Positions 27,410 through 36,248 of a DNA stretch of 64,000 bases are shown here, in pieces. A program made the position numbers and the translations under genes. The notes beneath the pieces were generated by a model that was not told the DNA's origin, made no database searches, and saw nothing but the letters and a program-made list of their open reading frames with translations. Each line of letters begins with the position of its first letter. Position 1 is the first letter of the stretch. The stretch covers positions 1,397,326-1,461,325 of the forward strand of contig JAOSKN010000002.1 in assembly GCA_027493525.1 (NCBI GenBank), in the 5' to 3' direction. The DNA is from Planctomycetota bacterium. Lineage in GTDB: Bacteria > Planctomycetota > SZUA-567 > H5-PLA8.

Positions 27410-28762
27410 TTATTCGAAGCTCATCGAGGCAAAGGTCACGGCGGACTTGGTGGGCTGTTCCAGGAACTGGTCGTAGTGGAGCAGGCTGGCCTGTTTGAAA
27501 ATGTCCTTGCCCAGGCTGAGCAAGGCGAGCATGGCCATGACGGCATCGACGTTACGGGAGTTTTGGGTGCGCGCGATCTCGAAGAAGAAGGCGGCGGGAT
27601 CGAGCTTTTCGATGCTGGCGAGCATCTGCCGGTCGGCGCGGGCGACGGGCTTCAGGAGCTTCTCGTCTATGGAGGTGGAATGGCCGAACTTGGGCCCGAT
27701 GTGGCTGAGGTCGACGCTGGCGAGGACGCAGACGCGGCGCTTGGAACGCTCGAGTTCCTCGCCCAGGGCCTCGACGAAGCGCTTGAAGGCGTCGTCGTTG
27801 AGCGGGGAGGCGTCGGATTCGATGAAGCCCTCGACGGAGCCGCAGAGGATGGGGAGGACCTCGAAGTCGCGCTTGGCGCGCTCGCCGAGCAGCGCGGCGA
27901 GGAGGACGGCCTGGTACTCGATGGAGTGCTCGCTCTTGTGGGCGAATTCGGCGAGGGACTCTTCGACGCCCGCGGCCTTCTGGAGCCTGCCCGCGAGCGC
28001 GCGCTCGGTGGCCACCTGCCGCAAGGGCGTGGAGAGGTCCTTCTTCGAGACGAGGAACGGCGCCTCGCTCATCGCCTGGTGCGCGACGCCGAGGATCACG
28101 AAAAGGTCGGCCTGCGAGGCCTCCAGGAGAGCCTTGTAGCCGTGCGCGTAGGCGGCCATCCCGGCGTTGAAATCGATGTGGGGCAGCATCAGGGCCTTGA
28201 CGCGGTCGGAAGAGGCCGGAGGCAGCGTGCCGGCGGGGAGCGCGCCCGGGGCGTCCTTGGCGCCGAAGAAGGACTCGACGAATTTCTTCAGTTCGTCGGG
28301 GTCTTCGGGATAGCCCGTGCCCGCGTGCGAGGCCGGGCGGACCTTGGCCTTCAGGTATCCCGTCAGGGCCTCGCGGACGGTCTTATCGAAGTGCGGGCTG
28401 CTCAGGTAGAGCGCGGCGTCCAGTTCGCGCTGCAGGCTCAGCACCTGGTCGGTCTTGACCTCCTGCCCGTACATCTGCTCGAAGAGGTCGGCGATCTCCT
28501 GGGCCGTGCGGTTCCCGTCGAAGAGCTGGACCAGGGCGTAGGCGGCGGGGCTGAGTACGGCCGGCTGCGGGGCGAGATGCTCGGGATCCTGGAGCACGAT
28601 GACCATCTCGTCCTCCTGCCCCTTGGCTTCGCCGGCCTTGAGGTTGACCGCTTCGGCTTTGACCTGGCGGAGCGCGGGGACGAGCGGCTCGCCGGGAAGG
28701 CCGGAAGCTGCGGCGGATTGCGGTGGCTGGGGAGCGGCCGGATCGTTCTCGGGCGTGGGCAT
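27410..28762 (-). CDS. MEMO1-family protein (AmmeMemoRadiSam system protein B-like) with N-terminal extension
   Basis: A 450-residue protein, longer than the roughly 270-290 residues of standalone MEMO1 proteins. The C-terminal two thirds match MEMO: LMLPHIDFNAGMAAYAHGYK, GVAHQAMSEAPFLVSKKDL, HSIEYQAVLLAALLG, LPILCGSVEGF, ASVDLSHIGPKFGH, with the conserved His residues of the metal-like site. The N-terminal region (residues about 65-160), with LVQLFDGNRTAQEIADLFEQ, resembles a PqqD-like winged helix. The start at 28762 is chosen because the upstream frame is spacer. The usual AmmeMemoRadiSam partners (radical SAM protein, AMMECR1) are not next to it. It lies 91 bp upstream of the efflux adaptor gene on the same strand. 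Confidence 0.85.
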   Translation of the reverse strand: MPTPENDPAAPQPPQSAAASGLPGEPLVPALRQVKAEAVNLKAGEAKGQEDEMVIVLQDPEHLAPQPAVLSPAAYALVQLFDGNRTAQEIADLFEQMYGQEVKTDQVLSLQRELDAALYLSSPHFDKTVREALTGYLKAKVRPASHAGTGYPEDPDELKKFVESFFGAKDAPGALPAGTLPPASSDRVKALMLPHIDFNAGMAAYAHGYKALLEASQADLFVILGVAHQAMSEAPFLVSKKDLSTPLRQVATERALAGRLQKAAGVEESLAEFAHKSEHSIEYQAVLLAALLGERAKRDFEVLPILCGSVEGFIESDASPLNDDAFKRFVEALGEELERSKRRVCVLASVDLSHIGPKFGHSTSIDEKLLKPVARADRQMLASIEKLDPAAFFFEIARTQNSRNVDAVMAMLALLSLGKDIFKQASLLHYDQFLEQPTKSAVTFASMSFE

Positions 28763-29082
28763 CGAACGGGCGTCTTCCGATGGGCGTTCGCAAACCGACG
28801 GGTACAGGCTACCACGGCGCGCGTTGGATTCCATGCCTAAGGGCCAGTCCATGAAATACTTGGGACGATGCGGCGCGGCGAAATACCAAGGGCTCAAAAA
28901 CCAAGATGCCAAACAAATTCCAAATCCCAAGCGGCACGAAAAGGGCTTCGATGCCGAATTGCGCCTCCGTCAGGTAGGGCATGCAACGTGTCTTGGCGAG
29001 CGCGGCTGCCAGAATGGACGAAGAATCGGCCGGGCGGCGCATTCCGCATACCGGATTACGGATTCCGCATTAAAGTGGGCGC
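28763..29082. other. Divergent intergenic region with repeat-like sequence
   Basis: This 320-bp spacer lies between two divergent genes and must hold both promoters, though I see no clear -35/-10 pair. It contains an A/C-rich repetitive stretch near 28878-28940 with recurring CCAAG/CCAAAT units (AATACCAAGGG, ACCAAGATGCC, TTCCAAATCCC). Near 29041-29074 there is an ATTCCGCAT and GATTCCGCAT repeat pair. No coding frame is supported. Confidence 0.45.
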
Positions 29083-31185
29083 ATGCGCCGCGCGATTCCG
29101 CTGGGCCTCCTGCTGTTCACCGCCGCCGCCTGGGGCGCGGAGGGCGTGCGCTGGCGTGCGTGGGACGCCGAAGCCTTCGACGCCGCGCAGCGGGCCGGGA
29201 AGCCGATCCTGCTCTTTGTCGCGGCCGAATGGAGCGCGGCGAGCCGGCGGATGGAGGCCGAGGTCTTCGGGAACCCCGAACTCGGCGCGGCGATCAACGA
29301 ACTCTTTATCCCGATCCGGATCGAGGCCGGGCGGCGGCCGGACCTGGCGCAGCGTTACAACGAGTCCGTCCGGGCGCTGAGCGGCGGCGCGGGCTGGCCG
29401 CTGACCCTGGTGCTGACGCCGGAGGGGCTCCCGTTCTTCGGCGGGACGGCCTTCACGCTGGACGACGACCTGGTCGCCAAGCGCCCGGGGCTGCGCTCGA
29501 TCCTGCTCCAGACCGGCGCGGGCTGGCGGGAGGACCGCGCGGGGCTGGTCCGCGACGCGCAGGCGCTCGCCGAGACCCTCCGGAAGGCCTCCGAGCCGGC
29601 GCCGCCCAGGGAGCCCGCGCCGCCGCCGAGCCTGGACGCGGCGCTGGCGCGGATGAGCGAGGCGCTGGACCCGGTCGGCGGGGGCTTCGGGCCGCGCGCG
29701 CCGGGGCCGAAGTTCCCCACTCCCAGCGTCCTGGAACTGGCGCTGCTCCATTACGCCCGCACCGCGAACGAGGCGAGCCTCGGCGTCGCCACGCGGACGC
29801 TGGACGGGATGCTGGCCGGCGGGATCTACGACCGCGTGGGCGGCGGATTCCACCGGCACGCGCTCGACCGACGCTGGCGCGTGCCGCGCTTCGAGAAACT
29901 GACCGAGTTCAACGCCGAGATGGTCCTGCTCCTCGTCCACGCCTGGCAGGCCACCGGCGCGGCGCGCTACCGCGAAGCGGCTGAGCGGAGCATGGGCTGG
30001 CTGATGGACGAGATGGCCGACCCGGAGCGCGGAGGCTGGCGCGCGAGCCTGGCCGGCGACGCGGAAGCCTACTACACCTGGACGGCGGGCGAGTTCGAGC
30101 GCGCGATCGACGACCCCGCCACGCGCGCGGTCCTGGGGGCCTGCTGGGGCGTGGACGACCGCGGGGACCTGCCGCTCACCGAGCCTTTCCGCAACGTGCT
30201 CTTCGAGGCGCTGCCCCTGAAGGAGGCGGCCTCCGCGGCGGGGTGTTCCGAGAGCGAAGCGCGCAAGCGCCTGGCCGAAGGGCTGGAGCGGCTGCGCGCC
30301 GCGCGCGCGCAGCGGGTCCCGCCCGCGGTCGATACCGCGCTTTTCGTGGACGCCAACGCGCGCGCGATTTCGGCGAGCCTGGAGGCGGCCGCGGCCTTCG
30401 ACCGGCCCGCATGGCGGGCCTTCGCGCTCAAGAGCCTGGAACGGCTGCTCGCCGAAGCCGTCGACGAGGCGCAAGGCGCCGCGCACGTGCTGGAAGGCGA
30501 CGGCCGCAAGGGTTTCTATTTTCTGGCGCGGGACGAGGCCGCGCTGGGCGTGGCCTGCCTGGACGCCTACGCGGCCTCCGGCGAGATGCGGTACCTCGAC
30601 GCCGCGCGGCAGTCCGCGGCGCGGCTCCGCGCAAGGTTCGCCGATCCGCAGGGCGCCTGTTGCGACCGCGCTTTCGAGGCGCCCGGCGCGCCGCCGCCGC
30701 TGGGCCGGCTCGCCGACCGGCTGCGCCCCTTCCAGGATACGCCGGGGCCGTCGGCGAACGCGCTGGCGATCTTCCTGGAACTGCGCTTGGCGGCGCTGCT
30801 GGGTGACGCGGGCGCGGCCTACGCCGCGAGCGCGCGGAAGACGCTCAACGTCTTCGAGCCGGATCTGGAGGCGATCGCCGGCGCCGGCCCGGCGCTCTGG
30901 CGCGCCGCGGACCTGGAGAAACTGGGCACGGTGATGGTTTTCGTTGAGGGCCCCGCCGAGGCGGAAGGCGCGCGCGCGCTGCGCCGGGCCGCCGGCGAGG
31001 CGTATCTCCCGAACCGCGAGACGCTCGTCGCGCCGAACCCCGAGCTTCGCGCGGTCCTGGGCCTGGGCGCGCCGCAGGCTGGCGAGCCGCCGCGCGCGTA
31101 TGTTATCGTGGGTGGAGGCGCGGTGCTGACCGCGGAAGAGCCCAAGTCCCTGCGCCGCGTGCTGGAGCAGACCCGCCGCCGATGA
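29083..31185 (+). CDS. DUF255/YyaL (spermatogenesis-associated protein 20)-like protein, exported
   Basis: A 700-residue protein with a signal peptide (MRRAIPLGLLLFTAAAWG). The N-terminal thioredoxin-like domain matches DUF255, but the usual CHWCH motif is replaced: the equivalent stretch reads AAEWSAASRRMEAEVF (from about residue 47), with no cysteines. The rest matches the glycosidase-like (alpha/alpha)6 barrel of the family (GGIYDRVGGGFHRHALDRRW, RVPRFEKLTEFNAEM, YYTWTAGEFERAI). DUF255 proteins are poorly understood, and the loss of both cysteines argues against disulfide chemistry here. The stop overlaps the next start by 4 bp, so it is cotranscribed with the VOC gene. Confidence 0.88.
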   Translation: MRRAIPLGLLLFTAAAWGAEGVRWRAWDAEAFDAAQRAGKPILLFVAAEWSAASRRMEAEVFGNPELGAAINELFIPIRIEAGRRPDLAQRYNESVRALSGGAGWPLTLVLTPEGLPFFGGTAFTLDDDLVAKRPGLRSILLQTGAGWREDRAGLVRDAQALAETLRKASEPAPPREPAPPPSLDAALARMSEALDPVGGGFGPRAPGPKFPTPSVLELALLHYARTANEASLGVATRTLDGMLAGGIYDRVGGGFHRHALDRRWRVPRFEKLTEFNAEMVLLLVHAWQATGAARYREAAERSMGWLMDEMADPERGGWRASLAGDAEAYYTWTAGEFERAIDDPATRAVLGACWGVDDRGDLPLTEPFRNVLFEALPLKEAASAAGCSESEARKRLAEGLERLRAARAQRVPPAVDTALFVDANARAISASLEAAAAFDRPAWRAFALKSLERLLAEAVDEAQGAAHVLEGDGRKGFYFLARDEAALGVACLDAYAASGEMRYLDAARQSAARLRARFADPQGACCDRAFEAPGAPPPLGRLADRLRPFQDTPGPSANALAIFLELRLAALLGDAGAAYAASARKTLNVFEPDLEAIAGAGPALWRAADLEKLGTVMVFVEGPAEAEGARALRRAAGEAYLPNRETLVAPNPELRAVLGLGAPQAGEPPRAYVIVGGGAVLTAEEPKSLRRVLEQTRRR

Positions 31186-31649
31186 ACGCGCCCGCGCCGC
31201 CCCCCGGCTTCAAACTGACCCACGTGGCGCTGCGCTGCGGGGATCTGGAGCGTTCGGTGGCCTTCTACCGCGACTGGTGCGGGCTGACGGTGATCCACCG
31301 CCGCGAGGATTCCTCGCCCGACCGCAAGGGCACGATCAAAGTCGCCTGGCTGGGCCGGCCGCCGGGGCCTTCGACGCCCTGGCCCGCCGATTTCTGGATC
31401 GTGCTGCTGGAGATGCCCAAGCCGCCGGGCGCGACGAGCCTCTTCGACCACCTCGGCTTCGACGCGGCCTCGCGCGCGGAGGTGGACGCGATCGCCGCGC
31501 GCGCGCAGGCGGCGGGGATCCTGCACTGGCCCGCCGAGGACCTGGGCCACGTCGTCGGGTACTTGTGCAGCGTGAAGGATCCGGACGGGAACGTGGTGGA
31601 ATTCAGCCACGGGCAGACGCTGCGGTCCGATCCGCGGAAGGGGAGTTAG
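31182..31649 (+). CDS. VOC superfamily (glyoxalase-like) protein
   Basis: A 155-residue protein. It opens FKLTHVALRCGDLERSVAFYRDWCGL, with the first metal-type His; SLFDHLGFDAASRAEVDAI provides the second module, and DPDGNVVEFSHGQ carries the closing Glu. It is distinct from the VOC protein at 8715-9083. Translation is coupled to the DUF255 gene through ATGA overlap. The substrate is unknown; VOC members near DUF255 genes have no set role that I know of. Confidence 0.85.
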   Translation: MNAPAPPPGFKLTHVALRCGDLERSVAFYRDWCGLTVIHRREDSSPDRKGTIKVAWLGRPPGPSTPWPADFWIVLLEMPKPPGATSLFDHLGFDAASRAEVDAIAARAQAAGILHWPAEDLGHVVGYLCSVKDPDGNVVEFSHGQTLRSDPRKGS

Positions 31650-31773
31650 GTTCACCACGGAGGCACGGAGGCACGGAGACACGGAGAAAGGCAACTCAGG
31701 AACATGGTTTGATGTGTATCATTGCAAGCTTGTCGTGCTCTGCGTGCTCAGCGCCTCCGCGGGTTACTCCTGT
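31650..31773. repeat. CACGGAGG-type intergenic repeat, copy 2, with imperfect inverted arm
   Basis: The left part (31650-31690) is TTCACCACGGAGGCACGGAGG-like, repeating CACGGAGG/CACGGAGA units. The right part (about 31736-31776) reads CTCTGCGTGCTCAGCGCCTCCG and is an imperfect complement, so the 120-bp spacer could fold. The left part matches 10191-10224 in opposite orientation. I read it as a dispersed intergenic repeat placed between two convergent genes. Confidence 0.6.
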
Positions 31774-32298
31774 TCACCCCAGCCGCATGAACTTCCGGAA
31801 ATACGTTTGGAACGGTCCCAGGTGCGGATACAGCGCCCACGCGCGGATGCGCTGGATCTGAGCGGTATGGACGAGGTCGCTGCCGGCCCAGTCGGCGAGC
31901 AGCGCGCGGAGCGTGAGCGGACCGAACTCCTCGTGCTGCCCGGTGGATTCCAGTTCGTCCGCGCGAAGCCCCGCGGCCAGGGGCAGGTTTTTTCGGCGCG
32001 CCGCGCAAAAGGCTTCCAGCGCGCGCAGCGGATCGTCCTTCGCGTAGCCGCGCGCCTCGACCGTGCCAGACTCGTCGAAGAGCGGCAGGCGCGAGCCGTC
32101 GTTGCGGCGGATCAACTCCACGCGCTGCGGGAAGACGTCCTGCTCCAGGTCGCGCAGGTGGCAGAGTACGACCACGATCGGCCATTCGTTGGGCGCGGGG
32201 GAGACGGTCAGGGCCTCGCGGTCCAGGCCGTGCAGCGCCGCGCGGAGGCTGGCCTCGGTGGAGGCGAGAGTCTGGTTGACGGTGGCCAGGAAGTCCAT
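31774..32298 (-). CDS. DinB/YfiT-like four-helix protein
   Basis: A 174-residue helical protein of the DinB superfamily. The layout is VNQTLASTEASLRAALHGLD, PNEWPIVVVLCHLRDLEQDV (with the first metal-type His), and the final helix LADWAGSDLVHTAQIQRIRAW with another His. DinB-fold proteins include thiol transferases (bacillithiol or mycothiol) and DNA-damage-induced proteins of unknown function. The third His usually needed for the metal site is not clear. The role is undetermined. Confidence 0.8.
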   Translation of the reverse strand: MDFLATVNQTLASTEASLRAALHGLDREALTVSPAPNEWPIVVVLCHLRDLEQDVFPQRVELIRRNDGSRLPLFDESGTVEARGYAKDDPLRALEAFCAARRKNLPLAAGLRADELESTGQHEEFGPLTLRALLADWAGSDLVHTAQIQRIRAWALYPHLGPFQTYFRKFMRLG

Positions 32299-32361
32299 GG
32301 TCGGCGCGTCCTCACTCCGCTCGCCTGCGGCGAGTCGGCCCTCTCCCCGAGGGAGAGGGGT

Positions 32362-33777
32362 TTATGCCAGTCCCGCCAGGTCGAAGGGCTGCCCGCCGAT
32401 CTGCGGGGACGGCGGCACGCCAAGCAGCTTCAGGAACGTCGGCGCGCAGTCGTGGATCTGAAGGCCCTGCCGCTCGCCCGGACCCTTCAGGCCGGCCTTC
32501 ATGCGCGCCTTCGTCGAGAGCATGAAGATGCCGTCGGGGGCGTGGTTGGCGTCATCGGGGCCGGTGTCGTTCTCGTAGGTATAGATCGAGTCGTCCGGCC
32601 CGCCGATGCTGCCCATGCTGCGCCAGGCCAGGTCGCCGAAGTAGACGATCAGGTCCGGCGCGATGCCCTCGACCTTGGGGTAGAGCTTCTCGGGGTAGAG
32701 CACGCGCGTGCCGATGTTGTCGCCCTGCTCGTCGGCGAGCGCTTCCAGCTTATCGGCCAGTTCGCGGCGCAGCGGTTCGACGTCCTCCGGCGCGACGAGG
32801 CCTTGCGGCTCGCGCCCGCGCACGTTCAGGAAGAGCCGCCCGTAGTAGCCGCCGTCGCCCCAGGCCTTCGTTTTCGACCAGTCGATCCTGCACTTCCCGA
32901 TCTGCTCTTTCTTCGCGGGGCGTTCCAGGAGCGTCAGGTAGCCCTCCTTGGCGAGCCATTCGTTGAAGCAGATTCCGCCAAGCATGCCCTTGATGCCGTG
33001 GTCGCTGACGACGGCGACCCAGGCGTCGTCGGGTATGCGTTCGAGGAGCTTCGCGATCCGCGCGTCGATGGAGGCGTAGTACTCGCGCATCCAGCCTTGC
33101 TGCGGGTTGCCCTTGGGGTGCCGCGGGTGCGACTCGTCGAAGTACTTCCAGAAGGCGTGGTGGATGCGGTCGGTGCCCATCTCGACCATCATGAAGAAGT
33201 CCCAGGGTTTCTTCGCGAGCAGGTGCTCGGCGATGGCGAAGTGGTTGTCGGTCGTGCGCTTCAGGTCGTCGTAGAGCTGCTGCTTGTCCTCGACGCGGAA
33301 CTTGACGTCGGGGAGGTAGGGCCCGACGGCCCGGTTGATCTCGGCCTTCAGTTCGGGCGGCTGGGCGAAGGCGCTCTCGTTGCCCGGCGTGAGCCAGCAG
33401 GAGATCTGGCTGCCGCGGATGGGCTTGGGCGGGAAGGTCAACGGGACGGCGAAGCTGATGCAGTCCTTGCCGGCGCGGCCCGCGACATCCCAGACGGTGT
33501 CGGTCTTGATCCAGGCGCTCGTGGCGAGGCCCAGGCCGGTGTAGCTGCGATCGGTGCGGTTGCGGAAGCCGTAGATGCCCAGTTCGCCCGGCGTGCGGCC
33601 GGTGACCATCACCATCCAGGCGGGGCAGGTGATGGGCGGGTCGCAACTGCGGAGCTTGCCCCAGAGGCCGCTGCGGCGGAGCGCGGAGAGGGTGGGCAAG
33701 TCGGCGGCGAAGCGGTCGAAAACCAGGGAAGGCTCGGCGCAGTCGAGCCCGATGACGGCGAGTTTGGGCGTGGGCAT
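32362..33777 (-). CDS. Alkaline-phosphatase superfamily phosphodiesterase/pyrophosphatase
   Basis: A 471-residue enzyme of the type I phosphodiesterase/nucleotide pyrophosphatase group. LAVIGLDCAEPSLVF provides the first metal Asp, and CDPPITCPAWMVMVTGRTPG the nucleophile region (Thr of ITCPAW). WVAVVSDHGIKGM holds the Asp-His metal pair, with further ligands in MVEMGTDRIHHAFW. These match the plan of cofactor-independent phosphodiesterases. Such enzymes often sit in surface-glycan loci. A second, distant paralogue lies at 40927-42576. It lies 63 bp upstream of the DinB gene on the same strand. Confidence 0.88.
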   Translation of the reverse strand: MPTPKLAVIGLDCAEPSLVFDRFAADLPTLSALRRSGLWGKLRSCDPPITCPAWMVMVTGRTPGELGIYGFRNRTDRSYTGLGLATSAWIKTDTVWDVAGRAGKDCISFAVPLTFPPKPIRGSQISCWLTPGNESAFAQPPELKAEINRAVGPYLPDVKFRVEDKQQLYDDLKRTTDNHFAIAEHLLAKKPWDFFMMVEMGTDRIHHAFWKYFDESHPRHPKGNPQQGWMREYYASIDARIAKLLERIPDDAWVAVVSDHGIKGMLGGICFNEWLAKEGYLTLLERPAKKEQIGKCRIDWSKTKAWGDGGYYGRLFLNVRGREPQGLVAPEDVEPLRRELADKLEALADEQGDNIGTRVLYPEKLYPKVEGIAPDLIVYFGDLAWRSMGSIGGPDDSIYTYENDTGPDDANHAPDGIFMLSTKARMKAGLKGPGERQGLQIHDCAPTFLKLLGVPPSPQIGGQPFDLAGLA

Positions 33778-33945
33778 GGCGTCCTCGGAACGGTGCGAGC
33801 GGCAGCGGGCAATCGGGTCATCCTACCCAATCGGGCCGGCCCTGCAACGCGCCGGCGGCGCTCGAGACCGCGCGTCTTGCGGCTCACAGTCGAAGTTCTA
33901 TAGTGGTGCTCCTAAAGCCGGCCAGCGGAGAGCTGAAGCGCTTAC

Positions 33946-34962
33946 ATGTACGTATATTTTACTACGATCGTTCGCGGCGCGCCCAACCGGGACGCGGGGG
34001 AACTGGTCCAGGTCGACTGGGAGCGCAAGCGCGTCGCCCGGACCACGCGGATGATCCTTGAGAACCCCTACTTCGAAGATCCGAACCCGCGGGGCAACAC
34101 GCGCGGAGGCCGGGGCATCGCCTTCCACGACGGCCAGGTGGTGGCCGGGACCCATCACGAGCTGAAGTTCTTCGATGCGGAGCTGAAAGAGACGCGGAGC
34201 ATCACCCACAACCTTCTCGTGGGCACCCATGAAGTCCTGATTCAGCGCCCCGGCAGGATCTGGATCGTGGCGACGTCGGTGGACCTGCTGCTGGAACTGG
34301 ACCTCGCGACGGGCGAGGCGGTGAATCGGATCTGGCCGCGCGACCTGCCCGGGCTGCAGAAGGCGCTGGGGCTGGAGCCCCTTGAAATCGACCGTAACGC
34401 GGACAATCGCGTCAAGTTCGGCCAGATGAATCATTACAAGATTCCTCATCACCTGCACATGAACGCCATGGCCGTCTGGAACGAAGAGGTGTACGGCCTG
34501 TTGTCCAACTACGGGGTGCTCGCGAACTTCAGCCGGGAGGAGGTGGTGATTCAGGACGAGCGGCTGCGCCGGAGCCACAACCTCTGCGTGCGCGAGGATG
34601 GGCAGGCCTTCATCTGCGACACCTACGGCCGGGGCGTCTGGTACGTCGACCTGAACGCACGGAAGATCGTGGACCGCCTGGACCTGAAGAGCTTCCCATG
34701 GGTGCGAAAGATGGCGCGCTGGCCGGAACTGCTGCACTTAGGCAACCGCATCCTGAAGAAGATCGGACTGCGCAAATTTACGCTGGCGCGCCCGTTGTTC
34801 GTGCGCGGGATGGACCTCTCCGGCGACCACCTGTTCATCGGCCTGGCGCCGGCCTCGATCCTGCGCATCGACTGGAAGAAGAAGGAACTGGTCGACGCGT
34901 TCCAGTACACGACGGACCTGCGCCACAGCGTCCACAGCCTGAAGGCGGACCCGCGGCCCTGA
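33946..34962 (+). CDS. Beta-propeller-like protein of unknown function
   Basis: A 338-residue protein. I recognise no named family with certainty. It is rich in beta strands with blade-like phrases (GRGIAFHDGQVVAGTHHELK, WIVATSVDLLLELDLATGEA, AFICDTYGRGVWYVDLNARK, LFIGLAPASILRIDWKKK). His residues recur at equivalent strand ends (GTHEVL, HHLHMNAM, RSHNLCV, RHSVHSL), which resembles sugar- or metal-dependent propeller enzymes. No signal peptide is evident. It starts a plus-strand run with a glycosyltransferase, so it may act in glycan metabolism. Confidence 0.6.
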   Translation: MYVYFTTIVRGAPNRDAGELVQVDWERKRVARTTRMILENPYFEDPNPRGNTRGGRGIAFHDGQVVAGTHHELKFFDAELKETRSITHNLLVGTHEVLIQRPGRIWIVATSVDLLLELDLATGEAVNRIWPRDLPGLQKALGLEPLEIDRNADNRVKFGQMNHYKIPHHLHMNAMAVWNEEVYGLLSNYGVLANFSREEVVIQDERLRRSHNLCVREDGQAFICDTYGRGVWYVDLNARKIVDRLDLKSFPWVRKMARWPELLHLGNRILKKIGLRKFTLARPLFVRGMDLSGDHLFIGLAPASILRIDWKKKELVDAFQYTTDLRHSVHSLKADPRP

Positions 34963-35007
34963 CGGGGCGCAGTGGAAAAATCGCGCGGACCGGCGACCCT
35001 ATAGCGC

Positions 35008-36093
35008 ATGTTCTGCATTTCACCGGGGCGCATGGCGGCCGAAGCGCCGGCTTGGATCCTGCGCGGGCTCTCGCCGCGGCCGACGGTCGTCCTGTTGCGC
35101 CACCGCGAGGCCCTGGGCGACACGCTGATGCTTTCCGCGCTGGCGCGGGGCCTCAAGCGCTTCGATCCGAAGCTGCGCGTGGAGGTCGTCTGCCGCCGCC
35201 CGGAACTCTTCGCCGGCAACCCGCACGTCGACCAGGCGCGCGGCTGGCACCTGTGGCGCCGGCGCCACACCTCGGGGCAATCCTACAAGCGCGAGGAACT
35301 GGCCGAGCCGGTCCACGTCGTCGAGATCCAGTGGCGCAAACTCTGGCGCGACCTGGCCGAACAGGGCTTTCCGGGCGCATCCGGCGAGCCCCCCGCGCCG
35401 CTGGACGGCGTGCATCCGGAGATATTTCTCACGGCGGCCGAGCGCGAGCAGGGGCGCGCGCGCGCGGGCGCGCTGGGCCCGGAGGAGAAGCCCCTGATCC
35501 TGCTGGGCAGCGGCGGGAAACTGAAGCCGACGCACAACCGCGAGTGGGGCCGCGAGAATTACCAGGGCCTCGTGGACCTGCTGGCGCCGCACGCGCGGCT
35601 GGCGCAGATCGGCGGCGACGACCGGCTCGCGGCGGGCGGCGCGGCGCTTCCGGATTTCGGCGCGCTGCCCGTGCGCGAGGCCGCGGCGCTCTTCGCCGCC
35701 GCGGACGCGCTGCTGGTTCAGGAAGGAGGGTTGATGCACACCGCCCGGGCGGTCGGCGCGCCGACGGTCGCGATCTTCGGCGGCTACGTGCTGCCCTCGC
35801 AGACCGGGTACGCCGAACAGACGAATCTCTGGGCGCGGCCGGAGTGCAGCCCCTGCATCCCCGCCTCCGTCAACTGTCCGCACTTGAAGTGCATGGTCGA
35901 GATCACGCCGCGCCGCGTGCTCGAGGCGCTGAGCGATTTGGTGGCGAAGCGGCGTGGCGAGGGGCTGCCGGCCGTCGCGATCGCGAAGGCCTCAAGCGCA
36001 TGGCAGCCGCCTTCCTTCGTGGATCCGGCGCAACTGGCGGAAGCCCGGCGTGCCGCGGTGCCGCGGGCGGAAACTCCAGCCAGGGAAGGCTGA
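35008..36093 (+). CDS. Glycosyltransferase family 9 (heptosyltransferase-like)
   Basis: A 361-residue enzyme of the GT9 family, the ADP-heptose:LPS heptosyltransferase type. VVLLRHREALGDTLMLSAL is the N-terminal GT-B start. The C-terminal half carries a nucleotide-sugar site (QEGGLMHTARAVGAPTVAIF). The ECSPCIPASVNCPHLKCM stretch has a Cys-rich pattern like other GT9 proteins. The start may instead be the ATG at 35032, which begins MAAEAPAW. Its position next to methyltransferase and kinase-like genes points to cell-surface glycan assembly. Confidence 0.85.
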   Translation: MFCISPGRMAAEAPAWILRGLSPRPTVVLLRHREALGDTLMLSALARGLKRFDPKLRVEVVCRRPELFAGNPHVDQARGWHLWRRRHTSGQSYKREELAEPVHVVEIQWRKLWRDLAEQGFPGASGEPPAPLDGVHPEIFLTAAEREQGRARAGALGPEEKPLILLGSGGKLKPTHNREWGRENYQGLVDLLAPHARLAQIGGDDRLAAGGAALPDFGALPVREAAALFAAADALLVQEGGLMHTARAVGAPTVAIFGGYVLPSQTGYAEQTNLWARPECSPCIPASVNCPHLKCMVEITPRRVLEALSDLVAKRRGEGLPAVAIAKASSAWQPPSFVDPAQLAEARRAAVPRAETPAREG

Positions 36094-36248
36094 TCGCGAA
36101 CTGGCCGCGGGACGGTCGGATGAGGGTGGACAGCCCCGGATCGAGCGGGTATCGAAGGGCGCCATGATTGAACCGTTTCGGTCCCGTGCTCTAACGCTCA
36201 AGATTGACTTATATGGCTCGCCTTTTTATACTTCCATGGTGATCTAAA

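Noticed and set aside
29056..30486. A 476-codon minus-strand frame opposite the DUF255 gene
   Set aside because: Arg/Leu-rich, with no family features; the plus frame matches the DUF255 family.
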